Made by a program: the position numbers and the translations under genes. Under the pieces are notes generated by a model. The model made no database searches. It was not told the origin of the DNA and saw nothing but the letters and a program-made list of their open reading frames with translations. Shown piece after piece: positions 44,610 to 56,265 of a stretch of DNA of 64,000 bases; position 1 is the first letter of the stretch; every line of letters begins with the position of its first letter. Origin of the DNA: Locusta migratoria (taxonomy: Eukaryota > Arthropoda > Insecta > Orthoptera > Acrididae); the NCBI GenBank assembly GCA_026315105.1, contig CM048744.1:309821270-309885269 (forward strand), read 5' to 3'.

Positions 44610-45620
44610 AAGCGTGGTCATCATCGAAGCTACGATTTAAACCAGCCATGTGCTGAAATCGTAATACCGAGAAATCCCATTCAAAGTAATTTTAATTAAG
44701 AAAGGACGAGGTGTGTGACCTTGACAATCAAAAATCCTGATTTTATACTCATTTCATTTACTGCTATGAAACTTTTATAGTTACTGCTAATGACTTTGGT
44801 GTGCGTGGTAAGAGTGAAACAAGCTCCATGTTTTTGGAATGAAAAATTCACTGGATCAAATTGTACTATATTTGATAAAGATACATGCAAGTGTTTGTCT
44901 CTCATCACCCAGAGTGAAATCCGGCTGAACATAGTGTCCGTCTGACTTACACGGCAGCAGTCGACAACCGAATGTTCAGAATAAGAAAATTTCCCGAGCA
45001 GCATCCGAGTTCTCGAGGGAATCTCACTCCCCTCGTCCAGCTCACAGAGCTGGAATACGGCTGTCAGTCGTGGCCCTGACTAACAGTTTATATTTCTCAC
45101 ACTAGTGTTTTGAGGTGGCCAATAGCCTACTTTAAACAAATCTTGAGCGTTACCAGAAACATCATTCCTTCCCCTCTGACGATACAGATATTGCACCAAG
45201 CAGAAAAATGCTATTCGCGTGATTTCAAGGAGGTCCACTGATCCAACTCGACGGGGAGGCGAGGGGAACGCTTGGTCCTTCACTTAACATTTCCCAAGCG
45301 TCCAGATACAGCCATTTCTGCGAAACCAGCCCTCGCATTGACGTCTCGAGTACCTGTAGCGAGCCACATTGTCAACTTTCACCGCACTCTCTTTGATGTA
45401 TTCCTCTTCCCAGATGGTCGCTTGATGAGCGCCATAACCTGTGTGACCCTAGTAGCGACTGAAGAGGGAGTGCTCGCCGAATAATAAGTTTTCAGAATGA
45501 GCTATGGACAGAATTCTGCCAAGAAAGAAATTTCCCCTATCGTCTGAAACAAAAATACTACCTTACATCTAGCTAAATTAATAATAATGATAACTATATA
45601 TGAAATTAGTGACAGTACCA
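44610..45620. other. No feature recognised
   Basis: About 1 kb; 45000-45480 is less AT-rich than its surroundings. Open frames of 67-102 codons on both strands show no domain. Confidence 0.45.
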
Positions 45621-45729
45621 GCAATTACGAGGTATGTCCACAAAGTAAGTTCCGTTTGGTTATATAAAACGCACCTGTACTGATACATAAAACAACATAT
45701 TTATTATACGAAAATCTACAACTGTTAAA

Positions 45730-46297
45730 CTACTTTTCTATATAACTTCCGTAAGTTTGTAGGCACCGGTCATAGAAGGTTGCCGCCTGTGTATTCAACC
45801 TGTGGTAACATGTTATTGCAGCTCGTCATCATCGTTGAAGTGTTGACCACCAAGGACAGATTTTAGGTGTAAGAAGAGATGAAAGTTGTTAGGAGCGAGG
45901 TCAGGTCTGTTAGGATGATGATCAAACGCGTCCCAGTGAAATTCTCGTAAGAGTTGTTTGGTCACATTCACCGTGTGACAGTAATCCTCGGCGCTTGTTC
46001 TGTATTGCTTGGCGCAATTTCTTAATGGTCTCGCAGTAACCGTGTGCATTGATTGTTTGGGCTTGTGATAAGAAATCAATCAGCAAAACGCCTTTTCTGT
46101 CCCAAAAAACAAAACCGATGCACATGACTTTTCTAAGTGTCAAGATTTGCTTAGGCTTAACCTTCGTTGGGGATGAAGTGTGCCTCCATTCCATTTGATA
46201 TCCGTTTCGTATCAGGGGTGTCGTACGATACCCAAGTGTCATCCCCGTCACTATCCGAGAAATAAAACCATCGCCAGTGCAATTCCCATCACTTTGT

Positions 46298-46346
<49 letters not shown>

Positions 46347-46712
46347 GTTCAGTAAGTGAAAGTGAAGTTTTTGAAATTTTAGTTTTTCAGTAACAATTTC
46401 ATGAATTAGTGATCGTGAGATTTGCGATCTTCCACAGCAAGCGCACTAAGTGTCGTAACTTACGGTTGTACTTAATCTTCTCTGCAATCGTGTGATCTAG
46501 TTCATCAGTAACCACAGACGGGCGTTAACTTTGTTCTTGATTGTGCACTTGAACACGTCCTTCATTGAACAGTCTCACCCATCTTTTGACAACTGAATCA
46601 CTCATAGCATTTTGTTCGTAAACCTCGCAGATTTGCCTATGTATTTCCCTTGGTTTAACTTTCTTTGCATTTAGAAAACGAATCACAGATCTGATTTCAC
46701 ACGCGGTGGCAT
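45730..46712 (-). pseudogene. mariner transposase (SETMAR-like), broken
   Basis: Start ATG at 46712 (MPPRVKS). The N-terminal DNA-binding part reads SVIRFLNAKKVKPREIHRQI and NAMSDSVVKRWVRLFNEG. After a (TG)n microsatellite (46302-46344) the core continues: TGDDTWV-like, FWDRKGVLLIDFLSQAQTIN, then RPDLAPNNFHLFLHLKSVLG. In active mariners the last motif is PDLAP-x-D, so the third catalytic Asp is Asn here (D to N). The middle HDN region is frameshifted. The C terminus VNTQAATFYDRCLQ ends at a TAG at 45730-45732. Total reading length fits ~345 residues. Multiple frame changes and the substitution make it non-functional. Confidence 0.9.
46302..46344. repeat. (TG)n microsatellite
   Basis: About 20 TG units inside the mariner transposase relic; expanded after the gene died. 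Confidence 0.95.
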
Positions 46713-47138
46713 TTTAATTGCGGTTGACATTATAAAGAAGGAAGCACGCATCGGCAGCAGCAATGAGCTTAAATTTCATAGAGTGGCTAACACACGAGTT
46801 ACAGCGCTCTTTGCGACATCTTGTGTACACTTAGATGCCATATTTTTGGTGGTCAGTACACTTGAGAGGAGTATGTCTATTGTATGTTGTTTTCAAGCTT
46901 GACGTGTTGTATTTAGTTTATATTGTATTCAGTGTGATTGCCTGTACAATTTTTGTTGCTGTAATATGCCTGGAGAGAGTTCACCATTTAAATGCACAAA
47001 TTGAAGTCATAAAACAAGTGTATCGAGCAAGAACAACAAATGTTTCGCCTTGTTTGGTCTCAATCTATACTCAAATAAAATTCATGACTGATGGCACTTA
47101 CCTGACACAAGAGTGAAGCATTAGATTACCTATCCTGC

Positions 47139-48000
47139 GTTGTTGTTGTTGCGGTCTTCAATCCGGAGACTGGTTTAAAGCAGCTCTCCACCCTACTCTA
47201 ACCCGAGCAAGCCTCTTCATCTCCTCATAACAACGGCAACCTACATCCATTTGCATATGCTTACTATATTCATCTCTTGATCTCCCTCTGCGATTTTTAC
47301 CCCACATACTTTCCTCCAACGCTAAATTCACAATTCCTTGATGTATAAGAATGTATCCTACCAATCAATCCCTTCTTTTAGTCAAGGTATGCCAGAAATT
47401 CCTTTTCTCCCCAATTCAGTACCTCCTCATTAGTTACGCGTTCCACCCACCTAATCTTCAGCATTCTTCTGTAACACCACATTTCAAAAGTCTTTATCCT
47501 CTTCCTGTCCGCACTGTTTATAGTCCATGTTTCACTCCCATACAAGGCAACACTCCACACAAAAGCCTTCAGAAAGGATTTCCTTAGGCTTAAATTACTA
47601 TTCGATGTTAACAAATTTCTCTTTTTCAAATACGCTTTCCTTCCAATTGCCATTCTGCATTTTATATCCTCTGTACTGAGACCATCATATGTTATTTTAC
47701 TGCCCAAGTAAGAAAACTCATTTACCACCTTTATTGATTTGTTGCCTAATACCTTCAGCGTCGCCTGATTTTCTAAGACTGCATTCCATTACACTTGTTT
47801 TGCTCTTGTTAATTTTCATCTTATATGCTCCTTTCAACACACTGCCCATTGTGTTCAGTTGCTCCTCCAGGTCCTTTGCTGTCTCTGACAGAATTACAAT
47901 GCCATCAGCAAAACGCGAAGTTTTTATTTCTTCCCCCTGAACTCTTAATTGCTTCTCCAAATTTCTCCTTGCTTTCCTTTATAGCTTGCTCAATGTACTT
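47139..48000 (-). mobile_element. APE-type LINE 3' fragment inside P-like element
   Basis: Minus strand from YIEQAIKESKEKFGE (48000) to the C terminus and a (GTT/AAC)n tail at 47139-47151. Same family as 26440-28822; a 5'-truncated copy of ~860 bp. Confidence 0.9.
47158..48000 (-). pseudogene. LINE reverse transcriptase, C-terminal part
   Basis: C-terminal third of the same protein as at 26450-28798. The catalytic region reads SRFADGIVILSETAKDLEE: FADD has become FADG, losing one catalytic aspartate. Then EFSYLGSKITYDG, SVALYGSETWTINSADRKR, WCYRRMLKIRWVERVTNEEV, and after a frameshift (~47378) VGYILIHQGIVNLALEE and NRRGRSRDEYS. Three frames are used, so it is dead. Similarity to the first copy is high enough to place both in one subfamily. 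Confidence 0.88.
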
Positions 48001-48954
48001 CCCTTGAAATACACGCCATAAAAAATTGCTCATTTTTCTACCTAGTGTGGTTACAGATATTTCTTCTTCTGTCGCTCCTGTGGTTGACGAAACCACACTT
48101 TTGAATGTCGACTCCTTCTTGAAAAGTATTTTCATTTGTTGTTAACAATACTTGATCGAGCATGGTTGACATGCAACCAGTGAAAAGTGTGGAAGCAGTA
48201 GTGACAGCCAGAATTTTTTGACTTTTATATGTCTGTGTTCTTTGGAACAAATAAGTACTTATTTCAGCGTAGCAACAACGAAGGTTATGAATGATACGTT
48301 ATTTCGGTGCGAATGCTTTTGTGGCGGCTGACCCAGGCGCATTTTTAACTGCAGTATTTTGTTGTCACTTCGTATTTGTTCGCAAATTTTGTCCACCAAA
48401 GTTCATAACTAAACCCTTTTACAAGTTTGTAGACTCAATAGGTTTAGTAAACACAGGATAAATGTATACTTACTTTATGAAAGCAGTTGTTACAACACAT
48501 TAACAACAGATGCAAATCCATGGTCATGATCGTCCGTCATAACAAGTACTACCCACTGTATTTTCCGCGGCTCATTTAGACCAAGTGCTTGCATTAAAAT
48601 CTACACAAATATTTTCACAGCGGCACTTTCGTTGACATTGCAGATCACATCTGTTATACTTAGATCTGGAACTGTAATACTGAGAGGTTCGTGATATTTC
48701 ATTGCCGCATTTTTAGGAAATATAGTACCAGGTTCGTCAATTCACAGCTTCGAAAACCTCTGACGGAACTTGATGCACATCCGTATTCAATAGTCAATCT
48801 TTATTTAAAACGTGGAACTGTAAATAGGTACAATTCTCGAGTAGGTGTGGCATACGAGTTGTCAGCCGATGTCCCAAATAACATGACGGACACCAGTTCA
48901 GTTTGTCTCAAACATAGCAGACCTATCGCCACTCTATGAAATTTAAGCTCGTTG

Positions 48955-49640
48955 GGCAACAGCGATCTGAAAATGGCTCACATGTCTTTACCTTGAGTCA
49001 GAGTAACTGTCGCGCATGCTCGGAACTGCTATCGCAGCGCTGCCGCGGATAGAAATAGAAGCAGTTTTCATTAGGTATAAGATAAGTAAAAGAAGTATAA
49101 TTCGATCTTCCTGTACTGAGGGAATGTTTTGTTACCTTTTTTTCCACTAACAGATATGTGTTATGAGAATGTATCTGGAAAAAGTATTGATTTATGCAAT
49201 AGTTTGGTCATTGATTTAGAGCAGGTAGGGATATGATGGTGCTTCAGCAATGAGTGGTTGCAATACAGAAGTACAAAGTAAGATTTAGGAGCTTCATCCA
49301 GAGACAATGTGCGTCCACTTTTCAAGTCATTTTCTGACTCTCGCTGTCATTGTCTTAATATAACACCGATAAAATAGTATTGTTGTAATAAACGTAGTCA
49401 AACAGTTTTTTTAGGCATAGTACTGATCCTGGAAATCTTTTGAAAAAAAAAATAGAGTTAATACCCTACTAAATTCACAAAAGTGAGGGTTATCGACTAT
49501 CTGCGACACCAGACTTACATAGTGTCAAGCTTCAGTCAACTTTTTGTTGAACTTCTTCCGAGACTTTTTCCAGCTTTACATTAAAACTAATGTATCTTCA
49601 AAATCTGCAACACACTTTGTTTTTAGCTCTTAAATTTAGT
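48955..49640. other. No feature recognised
   Basis: AT-rich DNA between the P-like element and the hAT relic; may be the degraded front of the hAT element. Confidence 0.4.
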
Positions 49641-49649
49641 GATGAAATT

Positions 49650-50310
49650 GTTCTGGAAATGAAAGACTTTCGTTCTAAAGATAAATTTGCGAAATAATTT
49701 CGTAAGATACCTCAACAATCATCGGCCCTAGCTAAAGAACTATATGAATCTTTTATTTAAACACCTAGACAGGTGAGGAAGCAAACAGAAAGAAACAATC
49801 ATCTTCACGACTCTCCTGAAGTGTGTTATAGAAAAGCAGTATTTTGTCAGCAATCCTTAAACTCATTGTAAATCTGGAGAACAGCTTTCATCGAAACAAG
49901 GATGGGAATCTAGATAAGCTATCCGAACTGAAAGTGTACTTTGAGAACAGGGTAGCTCAACCCGAACTTGGTAAACATTATGTACACATGTATTGTGAAT
50001 CCGAGTAGACATTATGGTGTGAGATATGGCACTGCCAAGAAATGGTTATTGATGCTTGTTACAAGAGCTCCTGTCCAAACATACGATGTCTTTTGTGTGT
50101 ACTTGTATCCCTGCCAGTATTAACATGCGAAGTTGAGAGTTCCGTTTCCACAAATAAACGAATGAAGACTTACCTGAGGGTAACAATGAGAATAAAAGAT
50201 TAACCGGACTAATGTTGGTGTCAGTACATTACACCCTGCCTTCAGTAACAGAATATGTCTTTAATGCCATGGCAAGAGAAGGAAAAAGAAGACTTTTACT
50301 ATAGTTCTCA
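49650..50310 (+). pseudogene. hAT transposase C-terminal region, decayed
   Basis: Plus-strand pieces: LNPNLVNIMYTCIVNPSRHY (~49958), LVSLPVLTCEVESSVSTNKR then MKTYLRVTMR (50104-50192), and RLTGLMLVSVHYTLPSVTEY to KRRLLL (to ~50300). This is the hAT dimerisation domain pattern (LP-x-S-x2-x-E-R-x-FS ... MK-x-LRS-x-M ... RL-x2-L). It mediates transposase oligomerisation in hAT elements. Frame changes occur every 20-40 residues, and upstream catalytic parts are not readable. AATAAA at ~50313 could be the old polyadenylation signal. No terminal repeats located, so the parent element cannot be delimited. Confidence 0.7.
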
Positions 50311-50319
50311 AATAAAGTT

Positions 50320-51698
50320 CTGTGTATTTATATATTATTCTTTTTTAAAAAAAAGCTTTTCTCCTAAATTGTATAAAAATACTACTATATTTGTAAGAAG
50401 GCCTAACAAAAGCAAACTATACACGTAAAATAAAAAATAATATACATAACATTAAAAAATATATAAAATGTGTTTTGAAAATAAATGAAAACATGAGCCT
50501 TTGTAAGTTTCTCTTTAACGAGTCTGACCCCCTTTGGCAATATTCTACTTCCTTGCTCTCAGGCATGAGGAGTTGTCGGGAGGTGTCCAGTAATAGCACA
50601 CACAGGTGTCCTTTCTCATAATATCAACTTTTCACCAAGAACTTTCTTTTCCGTACGATACTTAGTTGTCGAAATATTTGGTTGTCTTAATTTAAAACAA
50701 ACCCCCCCCCCCCCCCATATACTCGGTCAGTTATCAATTTTGCAATTTTTCTTTGGACTTGTCGACAAATCGGTTGGAATGACACAATCAGTTGCATATA
50801 TACTCCCTTAGTTATTCTTATATGAAATTATTGATGTAATACAGATAGCACAAATATATTACTTGTATGCGTTGTCCGTAAAAGAAATGACCGTTTTCAC
50901 CAGAGTATAATGCAGCAGGGTATATTTCCGTTTTTAAATATTTATTTTTTCCATTCTCCACTCAACCTACCACAAGACCAGTACAGTAATTAACTCAGGC
51001 AATGACTTCTATTGATTCATACCGTTTTGCATCTGGATTTTGTTGACCCATTTACTTTTCTTTCAGGTGTTTACTGCACGGTATACCAGTTTTAAACATT
51101 TCCTCTGCGCGTGTTTACTTCTTCTGTGTGTGCTGTCGGTGAGTAAATCCGCCACTAAAATTTCTTGTGCATGAATTTCAATCATAATTGTATTTACATG
51201 AATTTGAAACATTTAAATTTGTAACATTATTTGGACGCAGTGAATAGGACTGTGAGCATCCTTTAGAGAGCATGCACAGATACAGACAGCGGAAATATCG
51301 CGTACAGAAGGTACAAATGGGTGGTGCATTGGCAGGCCTGTCGTTGCACTTGTGAAATTGTTTCCGCCGTCATTAAGGCCGCATTATGGGAATCAAAAGA
51401 CCGTGCCAGCATATTAGTAGTTGGAGCTGCAGGCATGGAATATTCCTTTTCGGTGAAATCCACGGTGTGAAGGCAAGGATGTACCGACAGTACCAATTTC
51501 AGGCTCTAGTGGACAGTGCGGTGGCGACAGCCAGCACTTAATGTCCGAGGGTAGCAGCGTTTCAACTAACACTGCGTGAATTAACCGCATGTATCCGTTC
51601 TGACAATGTGACGCAATTTGTCGTTAATGGGCTATGACAGCTTATGTTCAACTCGAGTACCTTTGGTAACAGCACATCACTTTCATGGCCCCTCTGGG
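50320..51698. other. No gene recognised; C18 run at ~50701-50717
   Basis: AT-rich with a C homopolymer. 51280-51690 is more mixed and contains frames that resemble an old transposase only weakly; I do not assign it. Confidence 0.45.
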
Positions 51699-51702
51699 GC
51701 TC

Positions 51703-52441
51703 ATAGTCCAGTCAATGAATGCATTGTAGAGTGCATGGAATATGCGAGAATTTTTGACTTCATAACTTTGTTAGGGTTAGTTAGGAGGTTAACATACTAA
51801 AAGTCCCCGCCCCTGGGGGGTGAGCTAAAGCGGGGAGAGGGGTGGAAAGGTACCATTTTTTGGTATTCCACTTGTATCTCGAAAACGGTCAGCTTTAGGA
51901 AAAAATTGTTCCAAATAAAAATGAAATATAATTGAATTTGCTACAAAATTGATTCGAACCATTTATGTAGAATTCCCAATAGTTTTCGAGATATACGTTA
52001 TTGAAAATCGACAATTTCAAAAAAAAAAAAAAAAAAAAATCTTTACCTCACTAATTTTGTCAAACATTTACTTCTAGTGACTCACTCGATCGTTTTACAG
52101 AAAATTTGTCAGAAAGAAAGTTGTAGAGCATTAAATTTCCTTCAATTTGTTATGCCCATTTGCTACCTTACCTTCAGCCAATCACAAGTTACATCATTTT
52201 ATAAGATGTGCGCTCAGTTTCGATGTCCCTCCAGAAATGAGTGTTTTGAGGGGCTGTGACGTTTTTACTTTATGAAACGTGCTAGCATGGTAAATAACAG
52301 TTTAACAATGACAAGAAGGTACTTGCAATTGAAACAGAACACCTTTTTATAATTGTAGCTTTTATGGATAATATGAATCATACGACTGAAGTATTTACAA
52401 GCACTGAAAGTGATTCAGAATGAAAAAAGTGCATTCAACTT
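51703..52441 (+). repeat. Left long terminal inverted repeat
   Basis: Pairs with 54110-54851. An A run at 52018-52039 and the GC box at 51806-51842 (CCCCGCCCCTGGGGGGTGAG) are inside the arm. The arm ends just before the presumed 5' leader of the gene. Confidence 0.88.
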
Positions 52442-52734
52442 CGTTTTTCTGAGGCGGAGGAGTTGAGGCTCATTTATTGTCGCCTGCAGTGAACATGTCG
52501 TCAAGGTCGTCAGTGCCTAACGCCCAGGAGACGGTTAACGATGGGGAAGCCCCACGACGAACATCGAAGGCCTGTCTGGCTCGGGGGTGGAATGGAGTGT
52601 TCTCACTCACTTCTTACTTCAGTTCACTTCAAAAGTTCGACAATGTAGGGAAAGTTTGTGTGTCGGTATTGTGTGTCAGCTTTTCGAGATATCTTTAATT
52701 TATTTATGAAAATGTTGACTGTGTAGTGCGCACA

Positions 52735-54064
52735 ATGGCTACTCGGTGTTTTATATGTAATGAAACAATAGATGGACCAGGTGTTTCCACAGTGACAAAA
52801 AATGAATACTATCACTCATCAAAGCTAGTATAGAAAGTGGAGATAGGAATGACTTATCTTTAGAAGGTTTGGACATCCTTCTGATTCATACTGAATGTCG
52901 AAAAAATCACATCAGCCTGTACTGGTTATGTTAGATTTTTGAAGACGAATTGTCTTGGGAGAGGTCGTACAGTGGTTTTTAATGGGTAATCTGACATATC
53001 AGAGATCATAAAAGCAGCTCAACAGAGTCGACGATATCGGCTCAGGAGGTGTGGGGAAATGAATGTCAGTCTAGAAACTAAAATTACAGTGAAGCAAGAG
53101 GATTTCCTTTCGAAATTTAACAATAAGAATCAGCTGATAAACCTGTTGATGATTGAACTACAGAAAAATGGGATAGATGGCCTTCAAGCTTCAGGTGCTG
53201 TTGACGTTGATATTGTGGAGACAGCTATCAACAGATAACATAATTCCTCGATTGCCATTATTGGAGAGGATTTCGACTTAGTTGTTCTCTTAATAGCAAA
53301 ATCTCCAACTGATCGTAACATTCTGCTTGTAGAACCAGGAAGAGAAAAGGTTAAGACGTGTTTATATTCTTCACAATTGGTGCAGAAATAATTGAAAATG
53401 AAGGACAACGCCAATTTGTTATTCTTACATGCATTTACAGGCTGTGACACAATGTCCGTATTGTCTTGCAAGAGTAAAGTGGGGTTTGTCAAAATGCACC
53501 AGAAGTCCAAAATCATACAACATGCTGTTAAGATATTTGCCAACAGTTCCTCTTTCCTTGACTCCATTGAGACAGCGGGAATCACAAGTACTCTCTCATG
53601 ATATGGAGCTCCAGCCACCACAGAATCGGTGATCGAGTTCCGCTACAAATCATTTATAAAAGCAGCTATGAACATCAGGCCTACTCTCAACTCTTCTCCC
53701 AGCTGTAGGAGTTATTAAGCAGGATGCATTCCGAACTTGCCACCAAGTACCCCTTTGGTTAGGAGAGGAACCTAAAGATGGAGCGACGATTTGGGGTTGG
53801 AATGGCCAACTAGTTCCGAAACTCTGAGTTAGATGCTGCCCCTGACGAAATCTTGAAGATGATTTTTTGTCGATGCACGAGAGGATGTGACAATGGCAGA
53901 TGTGGTTGCAGAAAAGCGTTGTTACACTGCTCTGTTACATGCCTGAACTGCAAGATCAACTGCAACTACAGGGTGGGAATATTAATTCAGGATGAAGATG
54001 ACGACAGTGACATCGAGCTACCAATGTCGTTGGACGACGTCTCCACTACTGATGAAGATAAATG
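52735..54064 (+). pseudogene. Gene with Cys/His N terminus, PIN/XPG-like core and CXC C terminus, broken
   Basis: Starts MATRCFICNETIDGPGVSTV; C-x2-C plus a later HTECRKNH suggests a zinc-binding N terminus. The middle contains EDFLSKFNNKNQLINLLM, DGLQASGAVDVDIVETAI, IAIIGEDFDLVVLLIAKSP (53251-53307) and LLFLHAFTGCDTMSVLSCKS (53417-53476). The spacing D-x-D, then GEDxDL, then GCD recalls PIN/XPG nucleases (FEN1 has EDMD and GSDY), where these acids bind metal. Then, with frame changes, IKQDAFRTCHQVPLWLGEEP and WGWNGQLVP. The C terminus FCRCTRGCDNGRCGCRKALL then CSVTCLNCKINC is a CXC/tesmin-type cysteine cluster, followed by an acidic tail (DEDDDSDIE) and a TGA at 54063-54065. Stops at about 53236 and 53391 and several frameshifts break it. 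I know similar multi-copy, unnamed insect proteins; function unknown. Confidence 0.75.
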
Positions 54065-54109
54065 AACCTCGACCATTCCTTCTCAGAAAAACGACGATGT
54101 TGCTTTGAA

Positions 54110-54851
54110 TGCACTTATATTTCATTCTGAATCACTATCAGTGTTTCTAACAAAGTTCATGGTATGATTCATAATATTGAAATAAAAGCTACAATTATGA
54201 AAAGGTGTTCTGTTTCAATTCCAAGTACATTCTTGTCATTGTTAAACTGTTGTTATTTACCATACTAGCACGTTTCATAGGGTAAAAATGTCACAGCCCC
54301 TCAAAACACTCATTTCTGGAGGGACATCGAAACTGAACTCAGATCTTATAAATGATGTAATTTCTGATTGGCTGAAGGTAAGGTAGCAAATGGGCATAAC
54401 AAATTGAAGGACATTTAATGCTCTACAACTTTCTCTCTGACAAATTTTCTGTGAAACGATCGAGTGAGTCACTAGAAGTATATATTTGACAAAATTAGTG
54501 AGGTAAAGATGATTTTTTCCGAAATTGTCGATTTTCAATAACGTATATATCTCGAAAAACATTGGGAATTCTACGTAAATGGATGGAATCAATTTTATAG
54601 AAAATTCAATTATCTTTCATTTTTGTATGGAACAATTTTTTCCTAAAGCTGACCGTTTTGGAGATACAAGCGGAAAACCAAAAAATTGTACCTTTTCCAC
54701 CCCCCCCCCCCCGCTTTAGCTCACCCCCCAGGGGCGGGGACTTTTAGTATGTTCACCTCCTAACTAACCCTAACAAAGTCCTGAAGTCAAAAATTCTCGC
54801 ATATTCCATGCACTCTACATCCCTCTTTTGAGCACTCATTGACTGGACTAT
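54110..54851 (-). repeat. Right long terminal inverted repeat
   Basis: Inverted copy of 51703-52441. It differs mainly by small indels and a C14 homopolymer (54701-54714) where the left arm has a mixed sequence. Confidence 0.88.
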
Positions 54852-54859
54852 CATGACTA

Positions 54860-55950
54860 TGATGGTTGCAATGAAAAGCCGATATTTGGACAGATACTTA
54901 CTTTACTTTCCATGTCCAGAGAACAATCGTCTTCTATATGTCATTTTTCCATTTGCCGCACTTAAATTTTTGTCAGTGTCCACGAATAAATCTTGTTGCG
55001 TGCGGGAGACGTCCATATTTGTGCAGATAAGCAAATGGTGTCTGACCTACTTCTCAATCACACCATCCACAGAGTAGCCCCGCTTTGTCAAGTTCCTCTG
55101 ACATCTTGAAACTCCAGTTTAAGTCGATTCAGTTCTCCATATGGTATACGGCTGTTCATGCCCGCACGCCGGTTCTTCCTCGACGTCGCGGTGAAGCCCT
55201 ATTGGGACAGACTCCTTTCATAGGTTTACATGGCGTAATTCAGGTAGTATGCTCAAAGGTCCAGTCCTCTGAATAAAGCTTTCCCGCGGTTTGAGACGTG
55301 GAATGGTCACAGCGTGAGTGCACATTAGGTGCTTATTATCCATTATTTGTATAGCCCTTGAACTATTACTTGCTGCCTGACCCTGTGTTGGAGGATTCTC
55401 AACATACAGTGTAATAGTCCGCTCAGGTTGTTACTTGAAGTGTCATCATTTAATGTCACTCAAGCCAGGTCTTCTTACTTTCGGATTTTCATCAAGTTGT
55501 TTTATCTTCTTAAGTGTCAAGAATAATACTAGTATAGATTTGAGGTCCAGCATTTGCTGTTCCTCCTTGAGCCAAATGTATTCAACTCCAGAATATCACT
55601 TTGTACTTAATCCTTCATTATTCGTTTCACACCAATCAGTAATTCTAACTCTGGTTAACTTCTTGTGACATAATTTCCACATATGTAGTCTTAAACTTAA
55701 GTTTATTACTCTGAGTCGAGATACAATTAGAACATTAACATGTTACAGGCTCAGAGAATTAACCAAGGAATACAAAGTAAACAGCAAAATCACGCTTATC
55801 AACGCATCAGAGATAACATAATCTTTTTCATGTGCATGTTTACTCTTAGCGGACAGCAGTAGCGTCACTGGATACTTGCTGCTGCCACCACCTCGAGAAT
55901 CTGAAACAAACAGAGTCTGGCGGCAGTCCCTGTTCTCATGATTTCTTAAT
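54860..55950. other. No feature recognised
   Basis: AT-rich to moderate composition; open frames of 63-77 codons without domains. Confidence 0.45.
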
Positions 55951-55958
55951 TAATTTAA

Positions 55959-56146
55959 CAACGTAAATTAATGTTTATTTGTGTTTTGGCGGGATTGATA
56001 GAGAGGAGGCACTGGTTACGCCAAATAGCAAAGAGGTCAAGGTATTGCTGGATTGGATTGGAATTGGCGAGGGAGGGAGCCAAGGAAACGAAGGCGGTGT
56101 CATCAGCGTGTTGGAAGAGGTGAACGGGAGGGGCAGGCTTAGTCAC
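55959..56146 (-). pseudogene. Reverse transcriptase fragment (non-LTR, Jockey-like)
   Basis: A 63-codon minus-strand frame containing HLFQHADDTAFVSLAPSLAN and WRNQCLLSINPAKTQ. These are the palm motif (normally YADDTA, here HADDTA with both catalytic Asp kept) and the following WR...LxINxxKT block of non-LTR reverse transcriptases. Only ~190 bp are recognisable. Sequence on either side does not continue the protein, so it is an orphan piece. It differs from the two LINE families elsewhere in the window. Confidence 0.75.
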
Positions 56147-56265
56147 GTCGGAGGTGCCAGATGACAGCGCTGCCTTTTATACCTTGTGTGCACGGTTCTT
56201 CCTCCAACTGTGTTTGTGCATGTCGCTCTCCGATTACTTCTGTGACCTCAGTGTAGTCTCGTTGA

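Larger units (their letters stand above)
45628..46760 (-). mobile_element. mariner element, 5' end interrupted
   Basis: 3' terminal repeat at the left (after TA 45626-45627): CGAGGTATGTCCACAAAGTA. The minus-strand transposase fills the element. The matching repeat is not found on the right because the P-like element begins at 46761. Confidence 0.85.
46761..48954. mobile_element. P-like inverted-repeat element, copy 2, carrying a LINE
   Basis: Left end CAATGAGCTTAAATTTCATA; right end is the complement of CAACGAGCTTAAATTTCATA, both followed by GAGTGGC. Target duplication GGCAGCAG (46753-46760) and GGCAACAG (48955-48962), 7 of 8. Colinear with 2161-3480 apart from a LINE insertion at 47139-48000. 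The frame starting MPGESSPFKCTN (~46966) supports a THAP-like N terminus. It inserted near the mariner 5' end. Confidence 0.8.
51699..54853 (+). mobile_element. Long-inverted-repeat element with a PIN/CXC gene
   Basis: Two ~740-bp inverted arms: 51703-52441 and 54110-54851. Outer ends share ATAGTCCAGTCAATGA; further in both have GTGCATGGAATATGCGAGAA, CTAAAAGTCCCCGCCCCTGG, GATATACGTTATTGAAAATC, GTGACTCACTCGATCGTTT and GTGATTCAGAATGAAA. They enclose one decayed plus-strand gene. I find no clear target duplication at these ends, so the true termini may lie slightly outside. The element's superfamily is not evident. Confidence 0.85.

Noticed and set aside
45813..46251. Two separate minus-strand genes
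   Set aside because: They are consecutive frameshifted pieces of one mariner transposase.
51280..51690. Possible old Tc1-type transposase fragment
   Set aside because: Only vague resemblance in broken frames; no catalytic motif could be read.
53184..53621. 145-codon minus-strand frame
   Set aside because: Antisense to the PIN/XPG-like gene, whose plus-strand motifs are continuous across it.
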